Shown: one piece after another, positions 28,385-38,247 of the stretch
How positions within the stretch are numbered: the stretch's first letter is position 1
Layout of the letters: each line of letters begins with the position of its first letter
From: Verrucomicrobiota bacterium
Lineage (GTDB): Bacteria > Verrucomicrobiota > Verrucomicrobiia > Limisphaerales > UBA1319
Direction: 5' to 3'
NCBI GenBank assembly: GCA_022711435.1
Contig: JAKLFB010000016.1
Location: forward strand, 62,001 to 126,000
DNA: 64,000 nucleotides
The notes under the pieces: generated by a model
Told to the model about the DNA's origin: nothing
The model's input: only the letters and a program-made list of their open reading frames with translations
Databases searched by the model: none
Position numbers and translations under genes: made by a program

Positions 28385-29203
28385 ATGAAAAGATTTTGGA
28401 GATGGCATGGGACCTGGATGCTGGTCATGGCGGTGTGGGGGCTTTCGGTGGGCGGGAACGGCCAGTGGTCGGATCGACGGGACCAATATTTCCATCCGGT
28501 CATCGTCGTGCCCCATGGGCCGGCTCCGGGCGGGGCCGTCGCATCGAGATCGACGGGGTGGGCGGGGGATGGACGAGCGAATGGGGCGGAGCCCGACGCG
28601 GGCTTGTGGCCGGCTGCGGGCGCTGATGGCCAGTATCGGGCGATCGATGCCTGCCGGTATGACGAGGAGCTCCAGCGCGAGCACGATCTGATCCTGTGCG
28701 AGGGACATCGGGTCCTCTGGCGGTTTGGCGAGCAGCTGCGCCAGGAGGCAATCGATTATGTCCGGTGGAGCGCGGCGGGCGGGGTTGTGGGAAGGACGGT
28801 CCGAACCGCGCTGAAAAGTGCTCGCCAGACTGCTCGGATTGGGCATGATGCGCATAATGTCGCAAAGGGGACAATTCCCTGTGCTGGCGGGGTCATACGG
28901 CAATTTGAACAGCAAGGAACGAAAATCTACTATCGCGTTTTTTCAGGTGACGCTACGACGGGCAGATGGCTCACTTCTGTTCCACCGAAGAGTCGCGCTT
29001 GGGCACAAGAAGCCCTGGCTTTGCCGCCTTGGAACAAGGCAACACACATTCAGGAAGTCGTGGTGCCTGAGGGGACCTTGCTCGAAAGATCCCGTGCCAT
29101 TCCCGTTCCAGAGTGGGGGCGATTGCGGGGAGGAGCGGAGCAGTTCAAGCTGCTTGAGGTGATTCCCGAAGCAAACTTCGGACCGGGGAGGCCTCTGTCA
29201 TGA
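28385..29203 (+). CDS. secreted protein with candidate toxin C-terminal domain
   Basis: A 272-residue protein with a signal peptide (MKRFWRWHGTWMLVMAVWGL). A low-complexity linker follows, then a C-terminal domain from about residue 170: KIYYRVFSGDA, PPKSRAWAQEALALPPWN, ATHIQEVVVPEGTLLERSRA, GGAEQFKLLE and FGPGRPL. That block resembles modules I know from the C-terminal ends of RHS-type polymorphic toxins, but the enzymatic activity is unknown. The next gene overlaps by ATGA and looks like an immunity gene. An AGGGG ribosome site lies just before ATG 28385. Confidence 0.6.
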   Translation: MKRFWRWHGTWMLVMAVWGLSVGGNGQWSDRRDQYFHPVIVVPHGPAPGGAVASRSTGWAGDGRANGAEPDAGLWPAAGADGQYRAIDACRYDEELQREHDLILCEGHRVLWRFGEQLRQEAIDYVRWSAAGGVVGRTVRTALKSARQTARIGHDAHNVAKGTIPCAGGVIRQFEQQGTKIYYRVFSGDATTGRWLTSVPPKSRAWAQEALALPPWNKATHIQEVVVPEGTLLERSRAIPVPEWGRLRGGAEQFKLLEVIPEANFGPGRPLS

Positions 29204-29562
29204 ATGCCGTCCGTTTCCAGGGTAACTTGCTCTTTGTCGGTAATTCGAGCTTGCCGGTGCCGTATGCGGTTCGCGACGCATTCCTCCTAGAGGGCATGAT
29301 CATCGTTCTGCTCGATCCTGACGCGTTTCTTAGCGACCCGTCCTACGGAAAAAATCGGCGGCGAGGCGACAGCCCACTTCGCAACCTGCTCGCGCTGTCG
29401 ACTGACGGGAAATTGCTGTGGGAGGCCGAGTTCCCGGAACGGGCGGACTACTATTATAGCGTTTCCTCGAGATCGCCTTTGACGGTTTTGTCGTTCTCCT
29501 CGTTTCGATGCGAGATAGATCCGCAAACAGGGAGAATCCTCAAGAAAGAGTGCTTCAAGTGA
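29200..29562 (+). CDS. small beta-rich protein, candidate immunity protein
   Basis: A 120-residue protein with no signal peptide, so cytoplasmic. It is translationally coupled (ATGA overlap) to the secreted protein before it. Alternating hydrophobic strands (NLLFVGNSSLPV; GMIIVLLDPDAF; LLALSTDGKLLWEAEFP; PLTVLSFSSFRCEIDPQTG) resemble small beta-propeller-blade-like immunity proteins. Family not identified. The order toxin then small gene is the standard polymorphic-toxin arrangement. Confidence 0.6.
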   Translation: MNAVRFQGNLLFVGNSSLPVPYAVRDAFLLEGMIIVLLDPDAFLSDPSYGKNRRRGDSPLRNLLALSTDGKLLWEAEFPERADYYYSVSSRSPLTVLSFSSFRCEIDPQTGRILKKECFK

Positions 29563-29689
29563 ACTCGGATAAGGACGGCCGCCGTGGGAAGCCGTAATCC
29601 CGGCGATCGAGGAGGCCGAGGGACGGAAGCGGGGCGGAGATTCCTGATCCGTATGGGGGCGCCCCCGATGTGCAGAGAGAGGCTCGCTG

Positions 29690-31027
29690 TCATCCCCTCG
29701 GCAGCCGCCAAGGCGCCCGATATTCAGCCCGGACCATCCGGTTGGCTTCCTCATCGCCCGTCACCTGCTCGCGCGCGTGATCCCAGTCGATCTTCCGCCC
29801 CGCCCGCAGCGCCAGGTTCCCCAGGTGCGCCACCGTCGAAACGTGATGCCCCGCCTCCAAGGGCTCGACTGTCTCCTGGCGCGACTTCACGCACTCGAGG
29901 AAGTTGCGGATGTGCGCGGGGCGCGGGTCCTGCCCGCCCGGCATCTTGCGCGCCTCGATCGAGTCCTTGGTCGGCTCGCGCAAGATCTCGCAGCCGCTGT
30001 CGTTAATCACCAAGGTCCCCTCCGTCCCCGTAAACGACATGCCCCAGGGACGGTTGTAGAGCCCCAAACCCACGCCCACTTTGTGCTCCCAGACCAGGGT
30101 GTAGCTCGGGAAATCGTAGACCGTGATCTGGGTGTCCGGCGTCTCCGAGTTGTCCTCGAGCACGTGCTTGCCTCCGCTCGAGATCACGGATCTCGGCGGC
30201 TCCGGCCCCATCGCCCACAGCAGCACCTGGATCAGGTGCACCCCCCAATCGGTCATCAGCCCGCCCGCATAGTCCCAAAACCATCGGAAGTTGAAATGAA
30301 ACCGGTTTGGATTGAACGGCCGTTTCCGAGCCGGCCCCAGCCAGAAATCGTAATCCACCCCCGCTGGCGGCTCGCCATCCGGAGGGCTGCCGATCGGCTT
30401 GATCCAATCCAGATACGCCCACGCGCGCGCCAGGCTCACCTTGCCCAGCCGGCCTGACCGCACCAGATCGATCGCCTCGGCATACGCCGGGCTGCTCCTC
30501 CGCTGCGCCCCCATCTGCGCCACTCGCCCATAACGCTTCGCTGCATCGACCATCGCCCGCCCCTCGGCAATCGTCGTCGCCAGCGGCTTCTCCACATACA
30601 CGTCCTTGCCCGCCTCAAACGCCAAGATGGTCGGCAGCGCATGCCAATGGTCCGGCGTCGCCACAATCACCGCGTCCACATCCTTCCGCTCGAGGATCCG
30701 CCGGAAATCCCGAACGCTCTCAGGCCGCCGGCCCCGCTTCTCCTCGACCAGCTTCGCGCCAGCCGCCGCGTTCCGGTCGTCCACATCGCATACCACCGGA
30801 CACTGAACTTGCGAATTCTGCAAGAAAACCGCCAGATCGCCCCGCCCCATCCCTCCGCACCCGATCAGACCCGCCCGCACAGTCTCGCTCGCAGGCGCAG
30901 CCCCACCCAACGCCAAACCGCCCCACTGGCCCACGACCGGGATCGCCAGTCCCGCTGTCGCTGTCTGTCGCAGAAATCGCCTCCGGCTCACGGCCGCCAT
31001 CTTCAGTGTTCTCATATCGCTCACCAT
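29690..31027 (-). CDS. twin-arginine-exported Gfo/Idh/MocA family oxidoreductase
   Basis: A 445-residue NAD(P)-dependent sugar oxidoreductase. SRRRFLRQTATAGLAIPVVG near residue 14 is a twin-arginine signal, so it is exported folded with its cofactor. GLIGCGGMGRGDLA is the Rossmann loop, ATPDHWHA and EKPLATT carry the usual catalytic Lys, and GGLMTDWGVHLIQVLLW includes the His near residue 250. Such periplasmic members are many in Verrucomicrobiota; the substrate is unknown. Confidence 0.88.
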   Translation of the reverse strand: MVSDMRTLKMAAVSRRRFLRQTATAGLAIPVVGQWGGLALGGAAPASETVRAGLIGCGGMGRGDLAVFLQNSQVQCPVVCDVDDRNAAAGAKLVEEKRGRRPESVRDFRRILERKDVDAVIVATPDHWHALPTILAFEAGKDVYVEKPLATTIAEGRAMVDAAKRYGRVAQMGAQRRSSPAYAEAIDLVRSGRLGKVSLARAWAYLDWIKPIGSPPDGEPPAGVDYDFWLGPARKRPFNPNRFHFNFRWFWDYAGGLMTDWGVHLIQVLLWAMGPEPPRSVISSGGKHVLEDNSETPDTQITVYDFPSYTLVWEHKVGVGLGLYNRPWGMSFTGTEGTLVINDSGCEILREPTKDSIEARKMPGGQDPRPAHIRNFLECVKSRQETVEPLEAGHHVSTVAHLGNLALRAGRKIDWDHAREQVTGDEEANRMVRAEYRAPWRLPRG

Positions 31028-31150
31028 CCCACATTATTTTCCCGCCGTCGACCCTTGAAACGCAGGGTCTAATCCGCCGGTTGCCCCCCCGATGACAATC
31101 AGTTTCCATAATCCATTCGCAATGAACGAAATCAAATCGGCAGTCCCCGC

Positions 31151-31178
31151 TTGACAAGGACGGCGATTGCTTTATGAT
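31151..31178 (+). promoter_or_regulatory. near-consensus sigma-70 promoter of the SPFH operon
   Basis: TTGACA at 31151-31156, a 16-base spacer, and TATGAT at 31173-31178. The region is AT-rich compared with its surroundings. The -10 overlaps a perfect 10-base palindrome ATGATATCAT (31174-31183), a possible operator. It rules out ATG 31174 as the start and supports ATG 31216. Confidence 0.75.
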
Positions 31179-31215
31179 ATCATTAAGATATAGAAAAAAT
31201 ATCGATCCAGAGCCT

Positions 31216-32136
31216 ATGAATACTGTCAATCAACCATCGTCGGTCCTCAGCCGCGAGCACACCATCCATGTCCTCAGCGGATGGTTCATGCTCGCCGCCA
31301 ATCTCATCCTCACGATCGGCGCCGTCGCGCTCCTCATCTATCAGATCGTCCAGGCTGAGCAATCCGGCGTCGACCCGAGCGTTCTCGGCTTGGTCGGCGC
31401 CATCCTGCTGGCCATCCTCGGCGGCATCCTCTTCGGCGGCTTCTTCACGCTCCAGCCCAATGAAGCCCGCGTCCTGATCCTCTTCGGCAAGTACCAGGGC
31501 ACTGTGCGCGACAGCGGGTTCCACTGGACGAATCCCTTCAACCGCAAGGTCCGGATCTCGCTTCGCGCGCGGAATCTCAACGGCGAAAAGCTCAAGGTCA
31601 ACGACAAGCGCGGCAACCCCATCGAGATCGCCGCCGTTGTGGTCTGGCGCGTGCGCGACACCGCTCAGGCGCTGTTCGACGTCGATCGCTACGAGGAATA
31701 CGTCAGCGTCCAGAGCGAGTCTGCAGTGCGCCACCTGGCCACCTCGTATGCCTACGACCAGGGCGAGGACAACGAGATCACCCTCCGCAGCAATGTCGAG
31801 GACGTCTCGGGCCACCTCCAGACCGAGCTTCAGGAACGGCTCAACAAGGCTGGCGTGGTCGTCGAAGAGGCTCGCCTCACCCACTTGGCCTACGCCCCTG
31901 AAATCGCCAGCGCCATGCTCCGCCGCCAGCAGGCCGAGGCTGTCATTGCCGCCCGCCAGAAGATCGTCCACGGCGCCGTCAGCATGGTCGAGATGGCGCT
32001 GAAAGAGCTTGCCGAAAAAGCGGTGATCCAGCTCGATGAGGAGCGGAAGGCCGCCATGGTCAGCAACCTGCTGGTCGTGCTGTGCGGCGAGTCTGAGGTC
32101 CATCCCGTGGTCAATACCGGAACTCTTTACCACTAG
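31216..32136 (+). CDS. SPFH/Band-7 domain membrane protein
   Basis: A 306-residue membrane-bound scaffold protein of the stomatin/prohibitin/flotillin group. Two hydrophobic segments at about residues 20-45 and 52-77 precede the Band-7 domain ([40 protein letters not shown]). The C-terminal half is a heptad-rich helix ([33 protein letters not shown]). It likely organises membrane microdomains. The following Arc-like gene is six bases away, a pairing seen in other bacteria. Confidence 0.88.
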   Translation: MNTVNQPSSVLSREHTIHVLSGWFMLAANLILTIGAVALLIYQIVQAEQSGVDPSVLGLVGAILLAILGGILFGGFFTLQPNEARVLILFGKYQGTVRDSGFHWTNPFNRKVRISLRARNLNGEKLKVNDKRGNPIEIAAVVVWRVRDTAQALFDVDRYEEYVSVQSESAVRHLATSYAYDQGEDNEITLRSNVEDVSGHLQTELQERLNKAGVVVEEARLTHLAYAPEIASAMLRRQQAEAVIAARQKIVHGAVSMVEMALKELAEKAVIQLDEERKAAMVSNLLVVLCGESEVHPVVNTGTLYH

Positions 32137-32142
32137 GCTCTC

Positions 32143-32352
32143 ATGGAAACGCGCAAGTCGTTCCTCCTGCGCATGGATCCGGACCTCTGGCGGGCGCTCG
32201 AGGCCTGGGCCCAGGAGGATTTGCGCAGCGTCAATGGCCAGATCGAATATCTGCTGAGAGAGGCTGTGATCCGCCATCGCACACCACGCCGGATTACCCC
32301 GGATGCCGATCCCGCCACTCCCTCCTCGATCCCCGATCCCGGCCGCCTATGA
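32143..32352 (+). CDS. Arc-like ribbon-helix-helix protein
   Basis: A 69-residue protein. KSFLLRMDPDLWRALEAWAQ followed by SVNGQIEYLLREAVIR is the strand-helix-helix pattern of Arc-family DNA-binding proteins, with the basic/polar strand at residues 4-9. The tail is Pro/Asp-rich. It is the second gene of the SPFH operon and may regulate that operon through the palindrome at its promoter; that link is inferred. Confidence 0.78.
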   Translation: METRKSFLLRMDPDLWRALEAWAQEDLRSVNGQIEYLLREAVIRHRTPRRITPDADPATPSSIPDPGRL

Positions 32353-32442
32353 TCCATTACCGGCGCGCTCAGCTCGGGCCGGGCGCTCTTCGCGGGGATG
32401 CTCCCTGTCGCGATCATGATCCTGATGGCATCGAGTTTCCAG

Positions 32443-32473
32443 GTGACAATCCGGCCGAACACCGGTCTATAAT
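32443..32473 (+). promoter_or_regulatory. possible promoter of the MacAB-type operon
   Basis: A perfect TATAAT at 32468-32473 with GTGACA 19 bases upstream (32443-32448). The long spacer weakens the call, but this is the only TATAAT in the 232 bases between the Arc-like gene and the adaptor gene. The rest of that gap shows no other recognised element. Confidence 0.45.
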
Positions 32474-32584
32474 ACGATCATAACCGGGCTGTTTGGGCCG
32501 AGATCGGCGGCGCCGCTGCGGCGGACCGCCCGGTTCAGGATACCTCATGGAAACGGGCATGAACCGAAGCAGAATTGCGCAATC

Positions 32585-33960
32585 ATGACAACTCCCCGAC
32601 GGTCCCGTCGCAAATGGTGGCTGGCGGCCATTTTGCTGATCATTCTGTCCGGCATTGGCCTTTATGTATGGTGGAAATGGCCGGATTCCGTCATCACCGT
32701 CCAGACAGAGAAGGTGATCCGGCGCAACCTCACAGAGATCGTGCTCGCCAATGGCAGGCTGCAGCCGGTGTATTACGTCAAGATCAGCCCCGAGGTCAGC
32801 GGCGAGATCATCGAGCTGCCCGTCAAAGAAGGCGAGGCCGTCCAGAAAGGCGACCTTCTTTTCCGCCTCAAGCCCGACAACTATTTGGCCAGCAGCAATG
32901 TCGCCGTCGCCTCCTACCGGTCGAGCCTGGCCCAAAACGAGCTCGCTCGAGCCAACCTCGCCAAGGCCGAAGCCGAATTCAAACGCATTGCCGACCTCTT
33001 CGAAAGCAAGCTGGTCTCCGACTCCCAGTTCCTGGATGCCAAGACGGCCTTCGAGGTGGCCCGCGCCTCGTTCCAGTCGTCCACGCACCAGACCGAGAAT
33101 GCCCGTGCTGCCCTCGATAACGCGACGGAAAACCTCGCCAAAACGACCGTGTATTCCCCGCTCACCGGCACGATCAGCAAGCTCAATTCCCAGCTCGGCG
33201 AGCGGGTGGTGGGCACCGCCACTTACCAGGGCACCGAGGTCATGACCATCGCCGACCTCAACGCCATGGAAGCCCGCGTCGATGTCGGCGAAGTCGATGT
33301 GGTCCTCATCGCCGTTGGCCAAAAGGCCCGGCTCGAGGTCGACGCGTTCCGAGACCGCAAATTCACCGGCATCGTGTCCGACATCGCCAATACCGCCAAA
33401 TCCTTCGGCCAGGGCTCCCAGCAGGAAGCCATCAAGTTCGAAGTCCGAGTCCGGCTCCAGGAGAAAGAGGCCTTCCGGCCCGGCATGTCGGTCACCGCTG
33501 AAATCGAGACCCGCACCCGGACCAACACGCTCGCCGTGCCCATCCAGAGCCTGACGGCGCGCCTGCCCAAATCCGATGCCTCCACCAACGCGGTGCCCTC
33601 GACCAACTCGCTGGCTGCCGCCCCAGCGGCTCCCGACGGCACAAATCCCGCGCCAGCCGCTGCCAGCCCCACGAACGCGAGCCCCGCCAGCACCCACGCG
33701 GCTTCGGACCGCAAACCCGGCGACCCCCCCAAAGCGGTCGAGGTCGTCTTCATCGCCACGAACGGCGTCGCTCGAATGGTCGCCGTCCTGCGGGGCATCA
33801 GCGATGATTCGCACGTCGAGATCCTCTCCGGCCTGGCCGAAAGCCAGGAGGTGATCTCCGGCGGTTACGCGGCCATCAGCCGCCTCCTCGAAGAGGGCAA
33901 ACGCATCCGCGTCGACAACACCCGCCCCGCCCCTGCGCGCGAGCCGGCCACCGAGTCACC

Positions 33961-33964
<4 letters not shown>
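32585..33964 (+). CDS. periplasmic adaptor protein, MacA/HlyD family
   Basis: A 459-residue membrane-fusion protein. A membrane anchor lies at residues ~12-30 ([19 protein letters not shown]). The biotinyl-lipoyl-like [20 protein letters not shown] follows, then a coiled-coil hairpin at about residues 110-185 and the return strand [14 protein letters not shown]. An Ala/Pro-rich spacer at ~340-380 interrupts the last domain, which is unusual. It bridges the inner-membrane exporter encoded next to an outer-membrane channel. It overlaps the ATPase gene by ATGA. Confidence 0.9.
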
Positions 33965-34649
<685 letters not shown>

Positions 34650-34653
<4 letters not shown>

Positions 34654-35873
34654 GACTCGCGCAGGATCTGACCGAGGGCCTCCGCGTCTCCTGGGGCGCG
34701 CTCCGAGCCAACCGCCTCCGCTCCGGCCTCACCATGCTCGGCGTGATCATCGGCGTCATCACCGTCACGCTCATGGGCGCCGCCATCGTCGGCCTCAACC
34801 GCGCCTTTCTCTCGAGCATCTCCTCCCTCGGCACCGACGTGCTTTATGTCCAGAAATTCCCATGGTTCGAGCGCCTGGATTGGTCGCAGGTGCGCAACCG
34901 CCGCGACCTCACCCTCCGCGATGCCCGCTCCATCGCCCGCCTCTCGACGCTGGCCCGGGCCGTCGCCCCTCAGGCCATCACCCTCAGGCCCGTTGCCTAC
35001 GGCAGCCGCTCCGCCACCGGTGTCCAGATCTGCGGCGGCGGCGCCGACACCGCCCTGGTTGGCGGCCTCAGCATCACTTCGGGCCGGTTCCTGAGCCCCT
35101 ATGAGATCGATGGCGCGCGCCCCGTCTGCGTCATCGGCGCCGCGCTCGCCGAGAAGTTCTTCCCTCGCGAGTCCCCCCTCGGCCACCGCCTCCGCATCGC
35201 CGGCCAGCAATACGAGATCGTCGGCGTCCTCGATCGCATCGGAGAATTCCTCGGCATTGTGAATTTCGACAACCGCGTCATCGTGCCCGTGACCCGCTAC
35301 TTCACCGACATCGAGCGCTGGCCCAACATCGACATCCTCGTCAAGGTCGCCGATATGAGCCAGATGGACGAAACGATCGAGGAGCTCCGAGGCATCGTCC
35401 GGCGCCTCCGGCGCATCCCGCCCGGGCAGCCCGATGACTTCGCCATCAACCGACAGGAGCTGTTCCTCAAATCGTTCCGCAAGCTCAGCGCCATGATCGC
35501 CACCGCCGGCTTTTGCATCACAGGCCTCTCGCTCTTCGTCGGCGGCATCGGCATCATGAACGTCATGTTCGTCTCCGTCGCCGAGCGCACCCGCGAAATC
35601 GGCATCCGCAAAGCCGTGGGCGCCCGGCGGCGAACGATCCTGACCCAGTTCCTCATCGAAGCGGCCCTCATCAGCCTCGCCGGCGGCGCCGTCGCGATCG
35701 GCCTCGCCCTTCCGATCGTCCTGGTCATGCGGCAATGGTTCCCCGCCAGCATCTCCCCGCCGGTCGCCGCGCTCGCCCTCGGCATTTCCGCCCTCACGGG
35801 CATCCTCTCCGGCCTTCTGCCCGCCTGGCGCGCCGGCAGCCAGAACACGGTCGATGCCCTCCGCCATGAGTGA
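34650..35873 (+). CDS. MacB-like ABC transporter permease 1
   Basis: A 407-residue permease of the FtsX/MacB type: one N-terminal helix ([20 protein letters not shown]), a periplasmic MacB_PCD domain of ~230 residues, then three C-terminal helices starting in [23 protein letters not shown] split around residue 300. VGARRRTIL is the conserved coupling segment. It likely forms a heterodimer with the next permease. Confidence 0.93.
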
Positions 35874-35879
35874 CATGCC

Positions 35880-37142
35880 ATGAGCTTCTCCTCCCGCCGC
35901 CGGCGCTGGTCCGCCGAAATCCGAGAGAGCTTCCACATGGCCCTCGAAGCCATCGCCGCCCACAAGCTCCGCTCCAGCCTCACGCTCCTGGGCGTCGTCG
36001 TCGGCGTCTTCTCCATCATCCTCGTCATGACCATCATGCGGGCCCTTCAGCATGGAATCGAATCCGAGATGAGCAGCCTCGGCACCCAGACGTTTGTCGT
36101 CCAAAAAATGCCCGCGTTCCCTGTCGGAGGCCCCGAGACTTGGGAAAAGCTGTGGAGGCGCCCCGACCTCCGCTTCCCCCTCGTGGCTCAGCTCCGCGCA
36201 CGGGCCTCCTCCGCTCGAAGCGTCGGCGCCCAATCCTTCCTCTGGAACGGCCAGGCCCTCTCCCGCTTGGAAAAAAGCAATCCCGACGTCCCCCTCATCG
36301 GCGTCACCGCTGAAATGTTCGCCGCTCGGAACTGGAATGTCGCCCAAGGCCGCGCCTTGCTCGATACCGATCTCGACAGCGCCCGGCAGGTCTGCGTGCT
36401 CGGCTCCGGCCTGGCCCGGAAGCTCTTCCCCTATGGCGCCCCCCTCCTCGAGGATGTCAAGTACCAGGGCATCCGCTACAAAATCGTCGGCGTCCTCGCC
36501 GAGCGCGGCGGCATCTTCGGCGGCGACCAGGACAACTTCATTCTCATCCCGCTCACCGCCGGCCTGAACCGCTACGGCTCCCAACGCAGCCTCGAGCTGT
36601 TCGTCCAATCCTGGGACCAGGCAGGCTATGACGATACGGTCGAGCAGGTCCGCGGCGCCCTCCGCGCGCTGCGCAAGGTCCTCCCCGGCCAGCCCGACGA
36701 CTTCGAAATCGTCTCCAGCGAGTCTCTCATCCGCCAGTTCCGGTCCTTCACCCTGGCCGCCCGGGCCGGCGTCGCCGTCGTCAGCTCCATCGCCCTCCTG
36801 GCAGCCGGCGTCGGCATCATGAACATCATGCTTGTCTCCGTCACCGAGCGCACCGGCGAGATCGGGATCCGGCGCGCGGTCGGCGCCAAGCGCCGCAATA
36901 TCCTCACCCAGTTCGTCCTCGAAGCGATCGTCTTGTGCCAGCTGGGCGGCGTCGTCGGCGTCATCCTCGGAGTCGGGCTCGGCAATCTGGCCACCCTTTA
37001 CCTCGATGTCCCACCCATGATCCCTCTGGACTGGGTCGCCCTGGGCCTGCTGCTCTGCACCCTGGTCGGCTTGGTCTTCGGCACCTACCCCGCCCTCAAG
37101 GCCGCCCGCGTTGATCCCATCCAGTCCCTCCGATTCGAATGA
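35880..37142 (+). CDS. MacB-like ABC transporter permease 2
   Basis: A 420-residue paralogue of the preceding permease with the same plan: LLGVVVGVFSIILVMTIMRA near residue 35, a periplasmic domain, then AAGVGIMNIMLVSVTERTGE and VGAKRRNIL near 310-340 and two further helices. It ends with ALKAARVDPIQSLRFE, the usual MacB tail. Two distinct permeases with a separate ATPase suggest a heteromeric exporter for a peptide, lipid or antibiotic; substrate unknown. Confidence 0.93.
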   Translation: MSFSSRRRRWSAEIRESFHMALEAIAAHKLRSSLTLLGVVVGVFSIILVMTIMRALQHGIESEMSSLGTQTFVVQKMPAFPVGGPETWEKLWRRPDLRFPLVAQLRARASSARSVGAQSFLWNGQALSRLEKSNPDVPLIGVTAEMFAARNWNVAQGRALLDTDLDSARQVCVLGSGLARKLFPYGAPLLEDVKYQGIRYKIVGVLAERGGIFGGDQDNFILIPLTAGLNRYGSQRSLELFVQSWDQAGYDDTVEQVRGALRALRKVLPGQPDDFEIVSSESLIRQFRSFTLAARAGVAVVSSIALLAAGVGIMNIMLVSVTERTGEIGIRRAVGAKRRNILTQFVLEAIVLCQLGGVVGVILGVGLGNLATLYLDVPPMIPLDWVALGLLLCTLVGLVFGTYPALKAARVDPIQSLRFE

Positions 37143-37201
37143 ATCCCCACGGATCGGGAATCCGTGCTTGTCCTGACCCGAATCGGCTGTAAGATAACTT
37201 T

Positions 37202-38227
37202 GTGAGTGCGTTGGATAACCTGGAGCGAACGCCCCCTCTCCGAATGGTCACCTGCGGTGGCTGCGGAGTGAAGAATTTCATCCCGGGCGATACTGCCCCG
37301 CTTTCGGTCGTCCCCTGCAACCGGTGCGGATTCTCGATCATGATGCCGAAAATGCTCCGGCATTTCGAGCTGCAATCAATCGTCGGAGAAGGCGGCATGG
37401 GGACCGTCTTTAGCGCCTTCGACACAATCCTCGAGCGGGAGGTCGCCGTCAAGCTGATGAAGCCCGACCTCGCCAACCATCCCGAGTCGCTCGAGAGCTT
37501 CTACCGCGAGGCCCGCGCCTGCGCCTCTCTCAACCACACGAACATCATCCACATCTACAGCTTCGAGGAGTTCGAAGGCAACCGGTTCCTCGTCATGGAG
37601 CTTGCCGACCGCGGCAGCCTCGACCTTCGCATTGAAAAGGAAAGGCACCTGCCCGAGCTCGAGGTCCTCGACATCGGCATCAAGGTCGCATCCGCGCTCG
37701 ACACCGCCCTCAAACACAACCTCCTCCACCGCGACATCAAGCCCGGCAATATCCTCTTCAACGCCGACGGCGAGCCCAAGCTCGTCGACTTCGGCCTGGC
37801 CCGCACCACCGACTCCAACGCCGAGGGCGATGACGCCGTGTGGGGCACCCCGTATTACATCGCGCCCGAGAAGATCCGCCGGGAGCGCGAGGACTTCCTC
37901 TCCGACCTCTACAGCCTGGCCGGCACCCTCTACCACGCCCTCACCGGCCACGTCCCTTTCGAGGCCGCCACGGTCGAAGAGGTCATCGCCGCGCATATCC
38001 ACACCCCCCTCACGCCTCCCAACCTGGTGATCCCGGAAATCACCGCCCCCTCCAGCGACGCCCTCGTCTGCGCGATGGCCAAGAATCCCGAGGATCGGTT
38101 CGGCAGCTACGACGAGTTCATCATGGCCCTCACCGCCGCCCGCAGCCAGCTGCTCGTCAGCCAGCTGCGCGCCTCTCGCGACGCCTCCCATACCCGCGCC
38201 AACGGCCGGAGCTGGTGGCGAAGGTAG
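37202..38227 (+). CDS. serine/threonine protein kinase with N-terminal zinc ribbon
   Basis: A 341-residue soluble Hanks-type kinase. Residues ~19-46 hold CGGC and CNRC, a small zinc ribbon. The kinase domain follows: GEGGMGTVFSAF (Gly loop), AVKLMK, HRDIKPGNILFN (catalytic loop), DFGLA, and APEKI. No membrane helix or sensor domain is present, so it acts in the cytoplasm. It starts at GTG 37202, 59 bases after the permease gene. Its substrate is unknown. Confidence 0.9.
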   Translation: MSALDNLERTPPLRMVTCGGCGVKNFIPGDTAPLSVVPCNRCGFSIMMPKMLRHFELQSIVGEGGMGTVFSAFDTILEREVAVKLMKPDLANHPESLESFYREARACASLNHTNIIHIYSFEEFEGNRFLVMELADRGSLDLRIEKERHLPELEVLDIGIKVASALDTALKHNLLHRDIKPGNILFNADGEPKLVDFGLARTTDSNAEGDDAVWGTPYYIAPEKIRREREDFLSDLYSLAGTLYHALTGHVPFEAATVEEVIAAHIHTPLTPPNLVIPEITAPSSDALVCAMAKNPEDRFGSYDEFIMALTAARSQLLVSQLRASRDASHTRANGRSWWRR

Positions 38228-38247
38228 GCGCCTCCAACCAGCCTGCT

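Noticed and set aside
28850..28877. GATGCGCATAATGT resembles the left half of a dif recombination site, close to the composition switch.
   Set aside because: Only the first half matches the E. coli-type site; the right half does not, and the stretch lies inside the coding sequence of the secreted protein.
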